Made by a program: the position numbers and the translations under genes. Shown here piece after piece: positions 40,287 to 47,822 of a DNA stretch of 64,000 nucleotides. Numbering within the stretch: the stretch's first letter is position 1; each line of letters starts with the position of its first letter. The notes under the pieces are model-generated. The model was not told where the DNA came from, did no database searches, and saw only the letters and a program-made list of their open reading frames with translations. The DNA is from Dehalococcoidia bacterium (lineage in GTDB: Bacteria; Chloroflexota; Dehalococcoidia; CAUJGQ01), in the NCBI GenBank assembly GCA_035310145.1, contig DATGEL010000042.1, forward strand, positions 17,034 to 81,033. Direction: 5' to 3'.

Positions 40287-41966
40287 ATGTGCATGACGAT
40301 CGGGCGTCGCCGCGGCGGGCGGTGGTGGCGCTGGCTGTGGCAGTGCGCGGCCAGCACGCTGGCGCTCGCCCTCGTGGTCGCGGCGCTGCTGCCGTTGCGG
40401 CTTGACCTCGGACTGATCAACGTCGCGTTGGCGCTCTTGTTGGTTTCCGTGGCGGCCGCGGCGGCCTGGGGCTGGGTGGCCGGGCTCTACACCGCCGTAC
40501 TCAGTAATCTCGCCTTCAACTTCTTCTTCGTGCCGCCGCTCTACCGCTTCACGGTGCAGCAGCCGGCGCATGTGCTGGCGCTGGCGCTGTTCCTGGTTGT
40601 GGCCGCGATCACGGCCGCGTTGCTGGCCCAGCGCCGGCAGGCCGCGCTTGAGGCACGGCACCGGGCACATGACACGCGCGTTCTGCTGGCGCTCAATCGC
40701 ACCACGCGCGACCGGCCGCTGGAGGCCATTCCGGCGACGATCTGCGACCTGGTGGTGCGCGAGTTCGCGGTGGCGGCATGCACGCTCTTCGAGTACGCCA
40801 CCGCGCTGCAGTGCGTGGCGCATGCGGGCACCGGCGTCGCGGCCCTCGATCCAGCCGAGCGGGGCGCGGCGGTGCGACTGACCGCTGCGCCGGCCGCACG
40901 TGGCCAGGCGCATCGTATCGAACGATTACCTGGTGTGCTGCTGCTGCCTCTGGGTGTGGAGGGAGAGGCGATCGGCGTACTTCGCCTGCAGCTCGGTGAG
41001 CACCCGCTCTCGGAGGCACAGGAGTCGCTGCTGGAGTCCTTTGCCGATGAGGCAGCGGCCGCCCTGCACCGCGCCGCGCTCGCCCAGGCCGCTGAGCAGG
41101 CGGTGTTGCTGCAAGAGACCGACCGCCTGCGTTCGGCCCTGCTCTCCTCAGTCTCCCACGATCTGCGCACACCGCTCACCGCGATCAAGACTGCCGCGGC
41201 CAACCTGCGCGCGGGCGACGTGAAGTGGAGCGCGGCGGCGCGCGCCGAGTTTCTGGGGGCGATCGAGACGGAGGCCGACCGGCTCACCCGGCTGGTGACG
41301 AACCTGCTCGATCTCTCACGCATCGAAGCAGGGACATTGCGACTCGACCTCGACTGGAACGACCTGGAGGAGTTGCTGCGCGCGGCCGCGTTCAGTGCCG
41401 AGCGAACCGAGCCGGGGCGCACGATCGCGGTGCAGATCGACCGGCCGCTGCCCTTCCTGCGCTTCGACTACGTGCTGATCGATCGCGTCGTTTCGAACCT
41501 GCTGGAGAATGCGCTGAAACATTCGCCGCCCACCTCGCCGGTGAGTGTCGCCGTGGCGGCCTGCCCGACCGAGGTGCGCGTGACGGTATGCGATCAGGGG
41601 TCGGGCATCCCGCCGGCCGAGCGTGAGCGCGTCTTCGCGCCGTTCTACCGCGGCGCGAAGGAAGCTGGAGGGGGCGGCAGCGGCCTGGGACTGGCGATCT
41701 GCCGCGGCATCGTCGCCGCGCACGGCGGCCGGATCTTCGTGGAAGAAGCGCCGAGCGGCGCAGCGCTGACGTTCTGTCTGCCCCGCACCGCGATCGGCGA
41801 TCCGTTTACCGTCTTCGCCTGGGCCAAGACCGGCCCGAACGATCAACCCACCGAGGCCGCCTCAAGCGGCGATCAAACGCCTCCTCGCACGGCAACAGCG
41901 GTGGCCGAGGACCGGGCTTCCGACTTCCGATCGCTGGCTCCGCGGCCTGAGGAGCCGGGGCCATGA
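40287..41966 (+). CDS. KdpD-like sensor histidine kinase (DUF4118 type)
   Basis: 559 residues. Four membrane helices of the DUF4118 domain (about 15-110), including NLAFNFFFVPPLYRFTV, then a GAF-like domain (about 130-260), HisKA with the phosphoacceptor in SSVSHDLRTPLTAIK, and HATPase with N box ENALKHS, G1 DQGSGIP and G2 GSGLGLAI. It lacks the N-terminal KdpD/Usp sensor domains of full KdpD. With the response regulator, which overlaps by four bases, it likely reports potassium or osmotic state. Confidence 0.88.
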   Translation: MCMTIGRRRGGRWWRWLWQCAASTLALALVVAALLPLRLDLGLINVALALLLVSVAAAAAWGWVAGLYTAVLSNLAFNFFFVPPLYRFTVQQPAHVLALALFLVVAAITAALLAQRRQAALEARHRAHDTRVLLALNRTTRDRPLEAIPATICDLVVREFAVAACTLFEYATALQCVAHAGTGVAALDPAERGAAVRLTAAPAARGQAHRIERLPGVLLLPLGVEGEAIGVLRLQLGEHPLSEAQESLLESFADEAAAALHRAALAQAAEQAVLLQETDRLRSALLSSVSHDLRTPLTAIKTAAANLRAGDVKWSAAARAEFLGAIETEADRLTRLVTNLLDLSRIEAGTLRLDLDWNDLEELLRAAAFSAERTEPGRTIAVQIDRPLPFLRFDYVLIDRVVSNLLENALKHSPPTSPVSVAVAACPTEVRVTVCDQGSGIPPAERERVFAPFYRGAKEAGGGGSGLGLAICRGIVAAHGGRIFVEEAPSGAALTFCLPRTAIGDPFTVFAWAKTGPNDQPTEAASSGDQTPPRTATAVAEDRASDFRSLAPRPEEPGP

Positions 41967-42661
41967 GCGGCGCCCGTGTGCTGGTGGTCGACGACGAGCC
42001 TCGGGTGCTCCGCCTGCTACGCACGGCGCTGGGCGAGCGGGGCTACGACGTGACGGCGGCGGCCAGCGGCGAAGAGGCGCTGGCCGCGCTCGATCGGCGG
42101 CTGCCGGACGTGATCGTGCTCGACGTGGTGATGCCGGGTACGAGCGGGCTGGAGGTCTGCCGCCGCGTGCGCGAACGCAGCGCGGTGCCGATCATTGTGC
42201 TCTCGGCGCGGGGGGAAGAGCGCGACAAGGTCGCGGCGCTCGATCTGGGCGCGGATGACTACCTGACCAAGCCGTTCGGCATGGAAGAGTTGCTGGCGCG
42301 CATCCGCGTGGCGCTGCGCCATGCCGTGGGCGGCGTCGGCCGTGCAGACGCCGTGTTCGGCACCGGCGCCCTGCGCGTCGACTTCGCGCAGCGGCGCGTC
42401 TGGCGCGACGACGAGGAGATCCACCTGACGCCAACGGAGTACGACCTGCTCAAGTTCCTGGTGCAGAACGCCGACCGCGCCCTCACGCACGGCATGATCC
42501 TGCGCGCCGTCTGGGGTCCCGAGTACGCCGGCGAGAGCCAGTACCTGCGCGTGTACGTGCCGCAACTGCGCCGCAAGATCGAGCCGGACCCGTCGCGCCC
42601 GCGCTACCTCCTCACCGAGCCGGGCGTCGGCTACCGCTTTCAGACGCAGGAGACGGGGTAG
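41963..42661 (+). CDS. KdpE-like OmpR family response regulator
   Basis: 232 residues. The receiver domain (VLVVDDEPRVLRLLRTAL, VIVLDVVMPGTSG with the phosphoacceptor Asp, DYLTKPFGMEELLARI) is followed by a winged helix with HLTPTEYDLLKFLVQNA and QYLRVYVPQLRRKIEPD, GVGYRF. The last motifs match KdpE closely. Its target genes are not visible here; a KimA-like transporter lies 3 kb downstream. Overlaps the kinase stop (ATGA). Confidence 0.9.
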   Translation: MSGARVLVVDDEPRVLRLLRTALGERGYDVTAAASGEEALAALDRRLPDVIVLDVVMPGTSGLEVCRRVRERSAVPIIVLSARGEERDKVAALDLGADDYLTKPFGMEELLARIRVALRHAVGGVGRADAVFGTGALRVDFAQRRVWRDDEEIHLTPTEYDLLKFLVQNADRALTHGMILRAVWGPEYAGESQYLRVYVPQLRRKIEPDPSRPRYLLTEPGVGYRFQTQETG

Positions 42662-42747
42662 CGCGAGGTCTCTCTGGCTGGTCCCACAAGCATCCCAGCC
42701 TTGTCCCGCAGGGAGACGGCGTCATAGCCGCAAACGCGAACGCCGAG

Positions 42748-43035
42748 ATGGTGCGCACGCATGTCGTGTTGCCGAAGGATCTCGTCGATCAGATCGACGC
42801 ACGCGCCGGCGCCCAGCAGCGCAGCGAGCTCATCGCTGAGGTGATGACCGAGTGGCTGCGGCGGCTGAACCTGCTCGAAGCCGCCGATGCGTTTGCCGGC
42901 TCATTGAAAGACGTTGACACGCCGAAAGACGTTGACACGCCCGGTTGGAACACGCCGAAGGAGACGAGTGCCTGGGTCGGTGCCTCGCACGCCCTCGATG
43001 ACCAGCGCTGGCGGGAGAAGCGGGGGCCGGAGTGA
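42748..43035 (+). CDS. CopG/VapB-type antitoxin
   Basis: 95 residues: VRTHVVLPKDLVDQIDARAG and ELIAEVMTEWLRRLNLLEAA form a ribbon-helix-helix DNA-binding domain. The C-terminal tail, which should bind the PIN toxin, contains KDVDTP twice, coded by an exact 18-bp tandem duplication (42906-42941). It overlaps the toxin start by four bases (GTGA). Confidence 0.8.
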   Translation: MVRTHVVLPKDLVDQIDARAGAQQRSELIAEVMTEWLRRLNLLEAADAFAGSLKDVDTPKDVDTPGWNTPKETSAWVGASHALDDQRWREKRGPE

Positions 43036-43421
43036 AGCGCTACCTGCTGGATACGACAACCATCATCGACCTCGCAAAAGGAGCAGGGGCCGCGCCGCAG
43101 CGGCTCCGCCGGGCCATCTCGGCCGGCGATGAGCTCGGTGTCTGCCCGGTGATCGTGTGCGAATTTGAAGCTGGCCTTCTGTCCGCCGATCGGCTTGTCT
43201 GGGAAGGGCTGCTGCAACGTTTGCAATTCTGGCCGATCTCGCTCGAAGCCGCGCAGCACGCCGCTGCCGATCGATGTGCGTTCGCTCGCCGCGGTATCCG
43301 CCTTTCGAGCACTGATGCGCCGATCGCGGCCGTCGCGCGCGAGTTCGACGCGGTGCTCGTGACCGGCAACGTCAAGGACTTTCCTCAGACCGATCTGCAG
43401 GTTGTCTCCTGGCGGCGGTAG
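43032..43421 (+). CDS. VapC-like PIN domain toxin
   Basis: 129 residues from GTG 43032. PIN-domain acidic residues are seen in YLLDTTTIIDLAKG, VCEFEAGLL, LSSTDAPIAAVAREF and VTGNVKDFPQ. It would cleave tRNA or mRNA when free of the antitoxin. The gene pair is complete and probably active. Confidence 0.85.
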   Translation: MKRYLLDTTTIIDLAKGAGAAPQRLRRAISAGDELGVCPVIVCEFEAGLLSADRLVWEGLLQRLQFWPISLEAAQHAAADRCAFARRGIRLSSTDAPIAAVAREFDAVLVTGNVKDFPQTDLQVVSWRR

Positions 43422-43711
43422 GGTGCCCGCATCGCCGGCCAACAGGGACGGGAAGGCGCCTGCCTCGCCGGCACGGCAGACGATCCTGTTCCCGCACCGG
43501 TGCGCCTCTGGCAGGGCGAAGCCCACCGGCCCGGCATCTACGATCTCGAAGTCGACACCTCGCTCCTCAGCCCGGAAGCCTGCGCCGAGCGCATCCGGCG
43601 GCGGCTCGAGGACGGCCCCGAAGGCACAGCTGTCCAGCGTCTCATGGGGCGAACCGCCGACTGAGATCGCCGCCCGCATGGTCCGTCGCCGAGCGCCGTT
43701 ACCCGCGCCAC

Positions 43712-43812
43712 CAAACGTTTGCAGCTTCTTGATGCGCCTCGGCGCTGCGGTGCAGTCATTGACGGTGAATCCTACGCTCCAGCAAACCTTTGCAGCTTCT
43801 TTATGCGTCTCG
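43712..43812 (+). repeat. Direct repeat pair, 30 bp, 71-bp period
   Basis: CAAACGTTTGCAGCTTCTTG at 43712 and CAAACCTTTGCAGCTTCTTT at 43783 share most of 30 bases (43712-43741 and 43783-43812). Two copies only. Confidence 0.55.
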
Positions 43813-43958
43813 TCACAATCCTTGCCGTGCCTTTGCGCCCGCGCGGCTAGCGTGAGCTGGGACCGGCGGCCCTGTGGCCGTGCGGCCGTGCGATCGGAGC
43901 GTCCGGGACTGGCGGGAGGCGCGGAGATGACGTCGAAGGGGTTGGCCCGGCCGGCGGC

Positions 43959-44068
43959 GCGGCCGGAGCCGTTCGCGAGGTCGCCACGTTGCGGCGCTTT
44001 TGAGGACAGCCCACGGACAAACCAGGCATGGCGGCCGGAGCCGTTCGCGAGGTCGCCACGTTGCGGCG
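43959..44068 (+). repeat. Perfect 38-bp direct repeat pair, 72-bp period
   Basis: GCGGCCGGAGCCGTTCGCGA and the following 18 bases at 43959-43996 recur exactly at 44031-44068, with a 34-bp unique stretch between. Similar in spacing to a two-repeat CRISPR, but there are no cas genes or further copies. Confidence 0.6.
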
Positions 44069-44189
44069 GCGAGCTGGTGGCCGGACGGCGCAGCGGCTGG
44101 TACATCCGCCGCCAGCCCGGCGTGGGTTCGCCCGCGGTGCAGGCCAATGGGTCGATACCTGCGCCGGCACCGACGGAGGCGCCGAACTG

Positions 44190-45572
44190 ATGGCCGCGAT
44201 CGACGTTCACCCCTCAACGGTGGCCGAAGCACAGACCGCCACGCTCGATGCGTTCGATGCCCCCGTCTATCCGGGGTTTGCGGCCTTCCGCTATCGCGCC
44301 GCTGCCGGGGCTGACGGCGTCTCCTTGCGCCTCGCCGAGCGCAGCGGCCACGGCATCGCGATGATCAGCCCCTTGAGCCAGGGCACAACGCTCGCCGGTC
44401 TCGAACGCGCGTTCGGCCAGCGGGCCTTTCTCAACGCAGCCGGCGCCGGGCACCAGCTCCTGCTCTACGACCAGCGCGGCGCGGGTGGCTCGCCCGACGA
44501 CGCTCCGCAGAGCTGGGAGCGCCGTGCGAGTGACCTGTGGGCCGTGGCCGACGCCGCGGGCGTGGAGCGCGCCGTGCTCTACGGCGTGTTCGACGCGGGG
44601 CACACGATCGCGCACGCCGCGGCGCAGCAGCCCGGCCGCGTGCTCGGCCTGATCTTCAACCGCGTGCCGCTCGCCTTCGCCGGTGAGCCGGGCGACACCT
44701 CCGCGGTGTGCGTCGACGACCTCAACGCCTGGTTCGCGCGCGGCGCCGAGGCGCCGCTCGGCGATCCGCTGGCGGTGATGGCCGCGCTCGGCATCAATGA
44801 ACACGACGCGGCCGAGCTGACGCACGAGTGGCAGCCCACGGTCACGCCGGCGGCGCTCGCCGCGCAGGAGGCGCTCTTCCGCGCCGCCGGTTTGGCCGAG
44901 CTGTTGCCGGGCCTGAAGGCGCCGGCACTGGTCATCGCACCGAAGCGACGGCCGGCGATGCAACGTTGGGCCGAGGCGAGCGCGGCCCTGCTGCCCGGCG
45001 CCCGCCTGGTACGGCCCGAGAACGCGGGCGAGACACTCGGCGCCATGCACGCCTTCCTCACGGTCGTCGGCGCCGAGCTTGGTCCGCTGGGCAGCCGCTT
45101 GCCCGTCGTGCTCAGCGACACGCTGAGCGACAGCCGCCGCTCCGTGGGCGCCTTGCGCCGCATCATTGTGCCGGTTGAACCGAACGTGGCTTCCGGCCGC
45201 GCGGTCGAGCTGGCCTGCCGCCTGGGCGAGGCGCAGAAGGCCGAGATCGTGCTCGTGCACGTCGTCGGCGTGCCGCATGTCCTGCCGCTCGACCACCACC
45301 TGCCCGAGGCCACGCGCCGCGGCGAGCGGGCGCTGACGCTGGGCCAGGTGATCGCCGCCGAGCACGGCCTGCCCTGCCGCACCCGCCTCTTGCAGGAGCG
45401 CTCGGCGGCGGGCAGCATCGTGCGTCTCGCCGGCGAAGAGCGGGCCGACCTGATCGTGATGGCGCTCTCCGACCTGGCGCTGGGCGAAGAAGACCGCATT
45501 AGTAAGACGGCAGAAGAGGTGCTGCGCCGCGCCCCCTGCGAAGTGCTGATCGACCGGAGAACCGGCAGATGA
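44190..45572 (+). CDS. Alpha/beta hydrolase fused to universal stress protein domain
   Basis: 460 residues. An N-terminal alpha/beta hydrolase domain: QLLLYDQRGAGGSPDDAPQS and RAVLYGVFDAGHTIAHAAAQ, where the nucleophile position holds Asp (GVFDAG) instead of Ser, so hydrolase activity is doubtful. From about residue 320, a USP domain: ALRRIIVPVEPNVASGRAVE, LVHVVGVPHVL, LIVMALSDLAL, EEVLRRAPCEVLI. It overlaps the KimA-like transporter by four bases (ATGA), so it probably senses nucleotide or stress and regulates uptake. Confidence 0.75.
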   Translation: MAAIDVHPSTVAEAQTATLDAFDAPVYPGFAAFRYRAAAGADGVSLRLAERSGHGIAMISPLSQGTTLAGLERAFGQRAFLNAAGAGHQLLLYDQRGAGGSPDDAPQSWERRASDLWAVADAAGVERAVLYGVFDAGHTIAHAAAQQPGRVLGLIFNRVPLAFAGEPGDTSAVCVDDLNAWFARGAEAPLGDPLAVMAALGINEHDAAELTHEWQPTVTPAALAAQEALFRAAGLAELLPGLKAPALVIAPKRRPAMQRWAEASAALLPGARLVRPENAGETLGAMHAFLTVVGAELGPLGSRLPVVLSDTLSDSRRSVGALRRIIVPVEPNVASGRAVELACRLGEAQKAEIVLVHVVGVPHVLPLDHHLPEATRRGERALTLGQVIAAEHGLPCRTRLLQERSAAGSIVRLAGEERADLIVMALSDLALGEEDRISKTAEEVLRRAPCEVLIDRRTGR

Positions 45573-47560
45573 GCGTGCGCCTCATGCGTCGCCCCTTCCG
45601 CCATCCCTTCGGCCGACCGCTGCGCCGCGCCGATCTGCCGCACCAGGTGCTCGCCAAGAAGTACGCGCTGCCGGTCTTCGCCAGCGACGCGCTCTCCTCC
45701 GTCGCCTACGCCACGGAGGAGATCCTGAAGGTGCTGGCTCTGGCCGGCGTCGCCTACTTCTCGGACAGCATCTGGATCGCCGGCATCATCACCGTGCTGC
45801 TGGTCGTGCTGCTGTTCAGCTACCGGCAGACGATCTTCGCCTATCCCAACGGCGGCGGCGCCTACATCGTCGCCCGCGACAACCTGGGCGAAGGGATCGC
45901 CCAGGTGGCCGGCTGCGCTCTGCTGATCGACTACGTGCTGACCGTCTCAGTCAGCGTCGCCGCCGGTGTGGCGAACTTCGCCAGCGGCGTGCACCAGTTC
46001 TTCCCCGGTGCGCCGGCCTGGGACGCGCCGGCGCGCACCGTTGTCTCACTCGTCGTGCTGTGCTTCATGTGGTACATGAACAAGCGCGGTGTGAAGGAAT
46101 CGGGCCGCGCCTTCGCCGTGCCGACCTATTTCTTTCTCGCCAGCATGTTCGCCATGCTGGGCGCCGGCTTCGTCAAGTACCTGACGGGCACTCTGCACAG
46201 CGTCGATCCCGGCACCGTCTCCGGCATCGTGAAGGCCGACCGCAGCCTGACGCTCTTCCTGCTGCTGCGCGCCTTCGCCAGCGGCAGCGCGGCCGTGACC
46301 GGCGTCGAGGCGATCAGCAACGGCATCACGGCGTTCAAAGAGCCGAAGTCGCGCAATGCCGCCACGACGATGGCCTGGATGTGCGCGCTGCTCGGCGTGA
46401 TGTTCCTGGGCATCACAAAGCTGGCGCTGGCGACGCACGCGCAGGCCAGCACGAGCGAGACGGTGATCTCGCAGCTCGGCCGCACCGTGTTCAGTTCCAC
46501 CTCGCCCCTCTACGTGGCGGTGATCTTCGGCACCGCGGCCATTCTCGTGATGGCGGCGAACACCTCGTTCGCCGATTTCCCCCGGCTGGCGGCGCTGCAC
46601 GCGGGCGACGGCTTCCTGCCGCGCTGGCTCACCGACCGCGACAACCGGCTGGTGTACGGCATCGGCATCAGTGTGCTTTCGCTCGCCTCGGGCCTGCTGA
46701 TTGCGGTCTTTCACGCCGACGTCGACCTGCTGATCCCGCTCTACGCGATCGGCGTGTTTCTCTCCTTCACGATCAGCCAGGCGGGCATGGTCGTGCGCTG
46801 GGAGAAGACGGCGAAGCTGCGGCCGGGCGAGGAGGTCCCCAGCTACTCGCCCGAGGGCGTACTGGTGACGACGCTGCGCCACGACCGCCACTGGCGGCTG
46901 AAGCAGGCGCTCAACGGCTTCGGCTGCGCCATGACCGCGACGGTGACGGTGATCTTCGGCTTCGCCAAGTTCAGCGAGGGCGCCTGGATCGTGATCGTGC
47001 TCGTGCCGGTGCTCACCTTCATCTTCTTCCGCATCCATCACCACTACAAAGCGGTGAAAGACGAACTGGCGGTGGCCCCCGAAGAGGCGGACAAATTCCT
47101 GAACCTCCCCTCGCGCAAGCTGATGCTGCTGGCAGTGAACGACCTCTCGCGCCACACGCTGCCGGCGTTGCGCGATGTGCTGCAGGCGGGCGGGTCGGGC
47201 CTGGTGCGCCAGGCGATCCACGTGGAGACGAACGAGCACGACGCGGCCGATCTGGCGCATCAATGGGAAGAACAGCATCTGGAAGAGCGCGGCGTGCCGC
47301 TGGTCGTGCTGCCGAGCGCCTTCGGCGGTGGCGATGTGGTCGGCGACCTGGTGAGCTACGTGCGCGGCGTGCTGGCGGCCGATCCCGAGATCCGCGTGGA
47401 CGTGCTGATTCCCGAGTGGTCCAGCGGCGGCTCGTTGTGGACGTGGCTGGCGGCGCGCGGGCTGCACCACCTCACCGGCTCGCGCCTCAAGCTGGCGTTT
47501 TTGGGCCAGAGCCGCGTGACCGTGACCAACCACCGCTACGTGCTGCGCAAGGCGGCGTGA
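45569..47560 (+). CDS. KimA-like potassium importer (APC superfamily)
   Basis: 663 residues. Twelve or so membrane helices with the KimA/YdaO signatures LPVFASDALSSVAYATEEIL and YPNGGGAYIVARDNLG, GVEAISNGITAFKEPK, then a cytosolic C-terminal domain (from about 470) of USP-like fold (LMLLAVNDLSRHTLPALRDV, FLGQSRVTVTNHRYVL). In Bacillus subtilis KimA imports K+ with protons and is shut by c-di-AMP at that domain. The upstream USP-fused gene is co-translated. The earlier KdpDE-like pair points the same way. Amino acid transport cannot be excluded. Confidence 0.8.
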   Translation: MSVRLMRRPFRHPFGRPLRRADLPHQVLAKKYALPVFASDALSSVAYATEEILKVLALAGVAYFSDSIWIAGIITVLLVVLLFSYRQTIFAYPNGGGAYIVARDNLGEGIAQVAGCALLIDYVLTVSVSVAAGVANFASGVHQFFPGAPAWDAPARTVVSLVVLCFMWYMNKRGVKESGRAFAVPTYFFLASMFAMLGAGFVKYLTGTLHSVDPGTVSGIVKADRSLTLFLLLRAFASGSAAVTGVEAISNGITAFKEPKSRNAATTMAWMCALLGVMFLGITKLALATHAQASTSETVISQLGRTVFSSTSPLYVAVIFGTAAILVMAANTSFADFPRLAALHAGDGFLPRWLTDRDNRLVYGIGISVLSLASGLLIAVFHADVDLLIPLYAIGVFLSFTISQAGMVVRWEKTAKLRPGEEVPSYSPEGVLVTTLRHDRHWRLKQALNGFGCAMTATVTVIFGFAKFSEGAWIVIVLVPVLTFIFFRIHHHYKAVKDELAVAPEEADKFLNLPSRKLMLLAVNDLSRHTLPALRDVLQAGGSGLVRQAIHVETNEHDAADLAHQWEEQHLEERGVPLVVLPSAFGGGDVVGDLVSYVRGVLAADPEIRVDVLIPEWSSGGSLWTWLAARGLHHLTGSRLKLAFLGQSRVTVTNHRYVLRKAA

Positions 47561-47775
47561 GCCGGCGGGATCAGCGAGCGACGTGGCCGGCTTGAGCCGT
47601 CCGCAGGCGCCGCCGCTGGTTGCTTGGCATCCGCATACCTGAACGCCTGGGATTCTCGACACTATTGTGAAGCGGTCTCTACCCTGTCGCCGGATCTTCG
47701 CGCCGTAAGCGCCGCGGTGCGGGTTGGCGTTGGCGCGCCCGCACAACGGCCTGTGCCGCGCCGCCGCCGCCACGG

Positions 47776-47781
47776 TATAGT
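47776..47781 (+). promoter_or_regulatory. Possible -10 box for the hybrid kinase gene
   Basis: TATAGT at 47776-47781, 42 bases before ATG 47823. No good -35 box is at the right distance (GTGCCG). The region from 47561 to here shows no gene. Confidence 0.3.
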
Positions 47782-47822
47782 GTTGAATCAAGCAAGCGCA
47801 CGTATGAAGAAAGCCGTCTCCT

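Larger units (their letters stand above)
43422..44189. other. Gene-poor stretch with duplicated segments
   Basis: Long open frames on both strands here are GC-rich shadows with no recognisable domains. Two direct repeat pairs, with periods of 71 and 72 bp, are annotated separately. The start of the hydrolase gene lies at its right end. Confidence 0.5.

Noticed and set aside
43959..44068. Two 38-bp repeats around a 34-bp unique stretch as a mini CRISPR array
   Set aside because: Only two copies, no cas genes, and the repeat does not look like a known CRISPR repeat.
42789..44210. 473-codon minus-strand frame across VapBC and the repeat gap
   Set aside because: It is antisense to a clear PIN toxin and antitoxin, and the remainder is shadow translation with the repeats.
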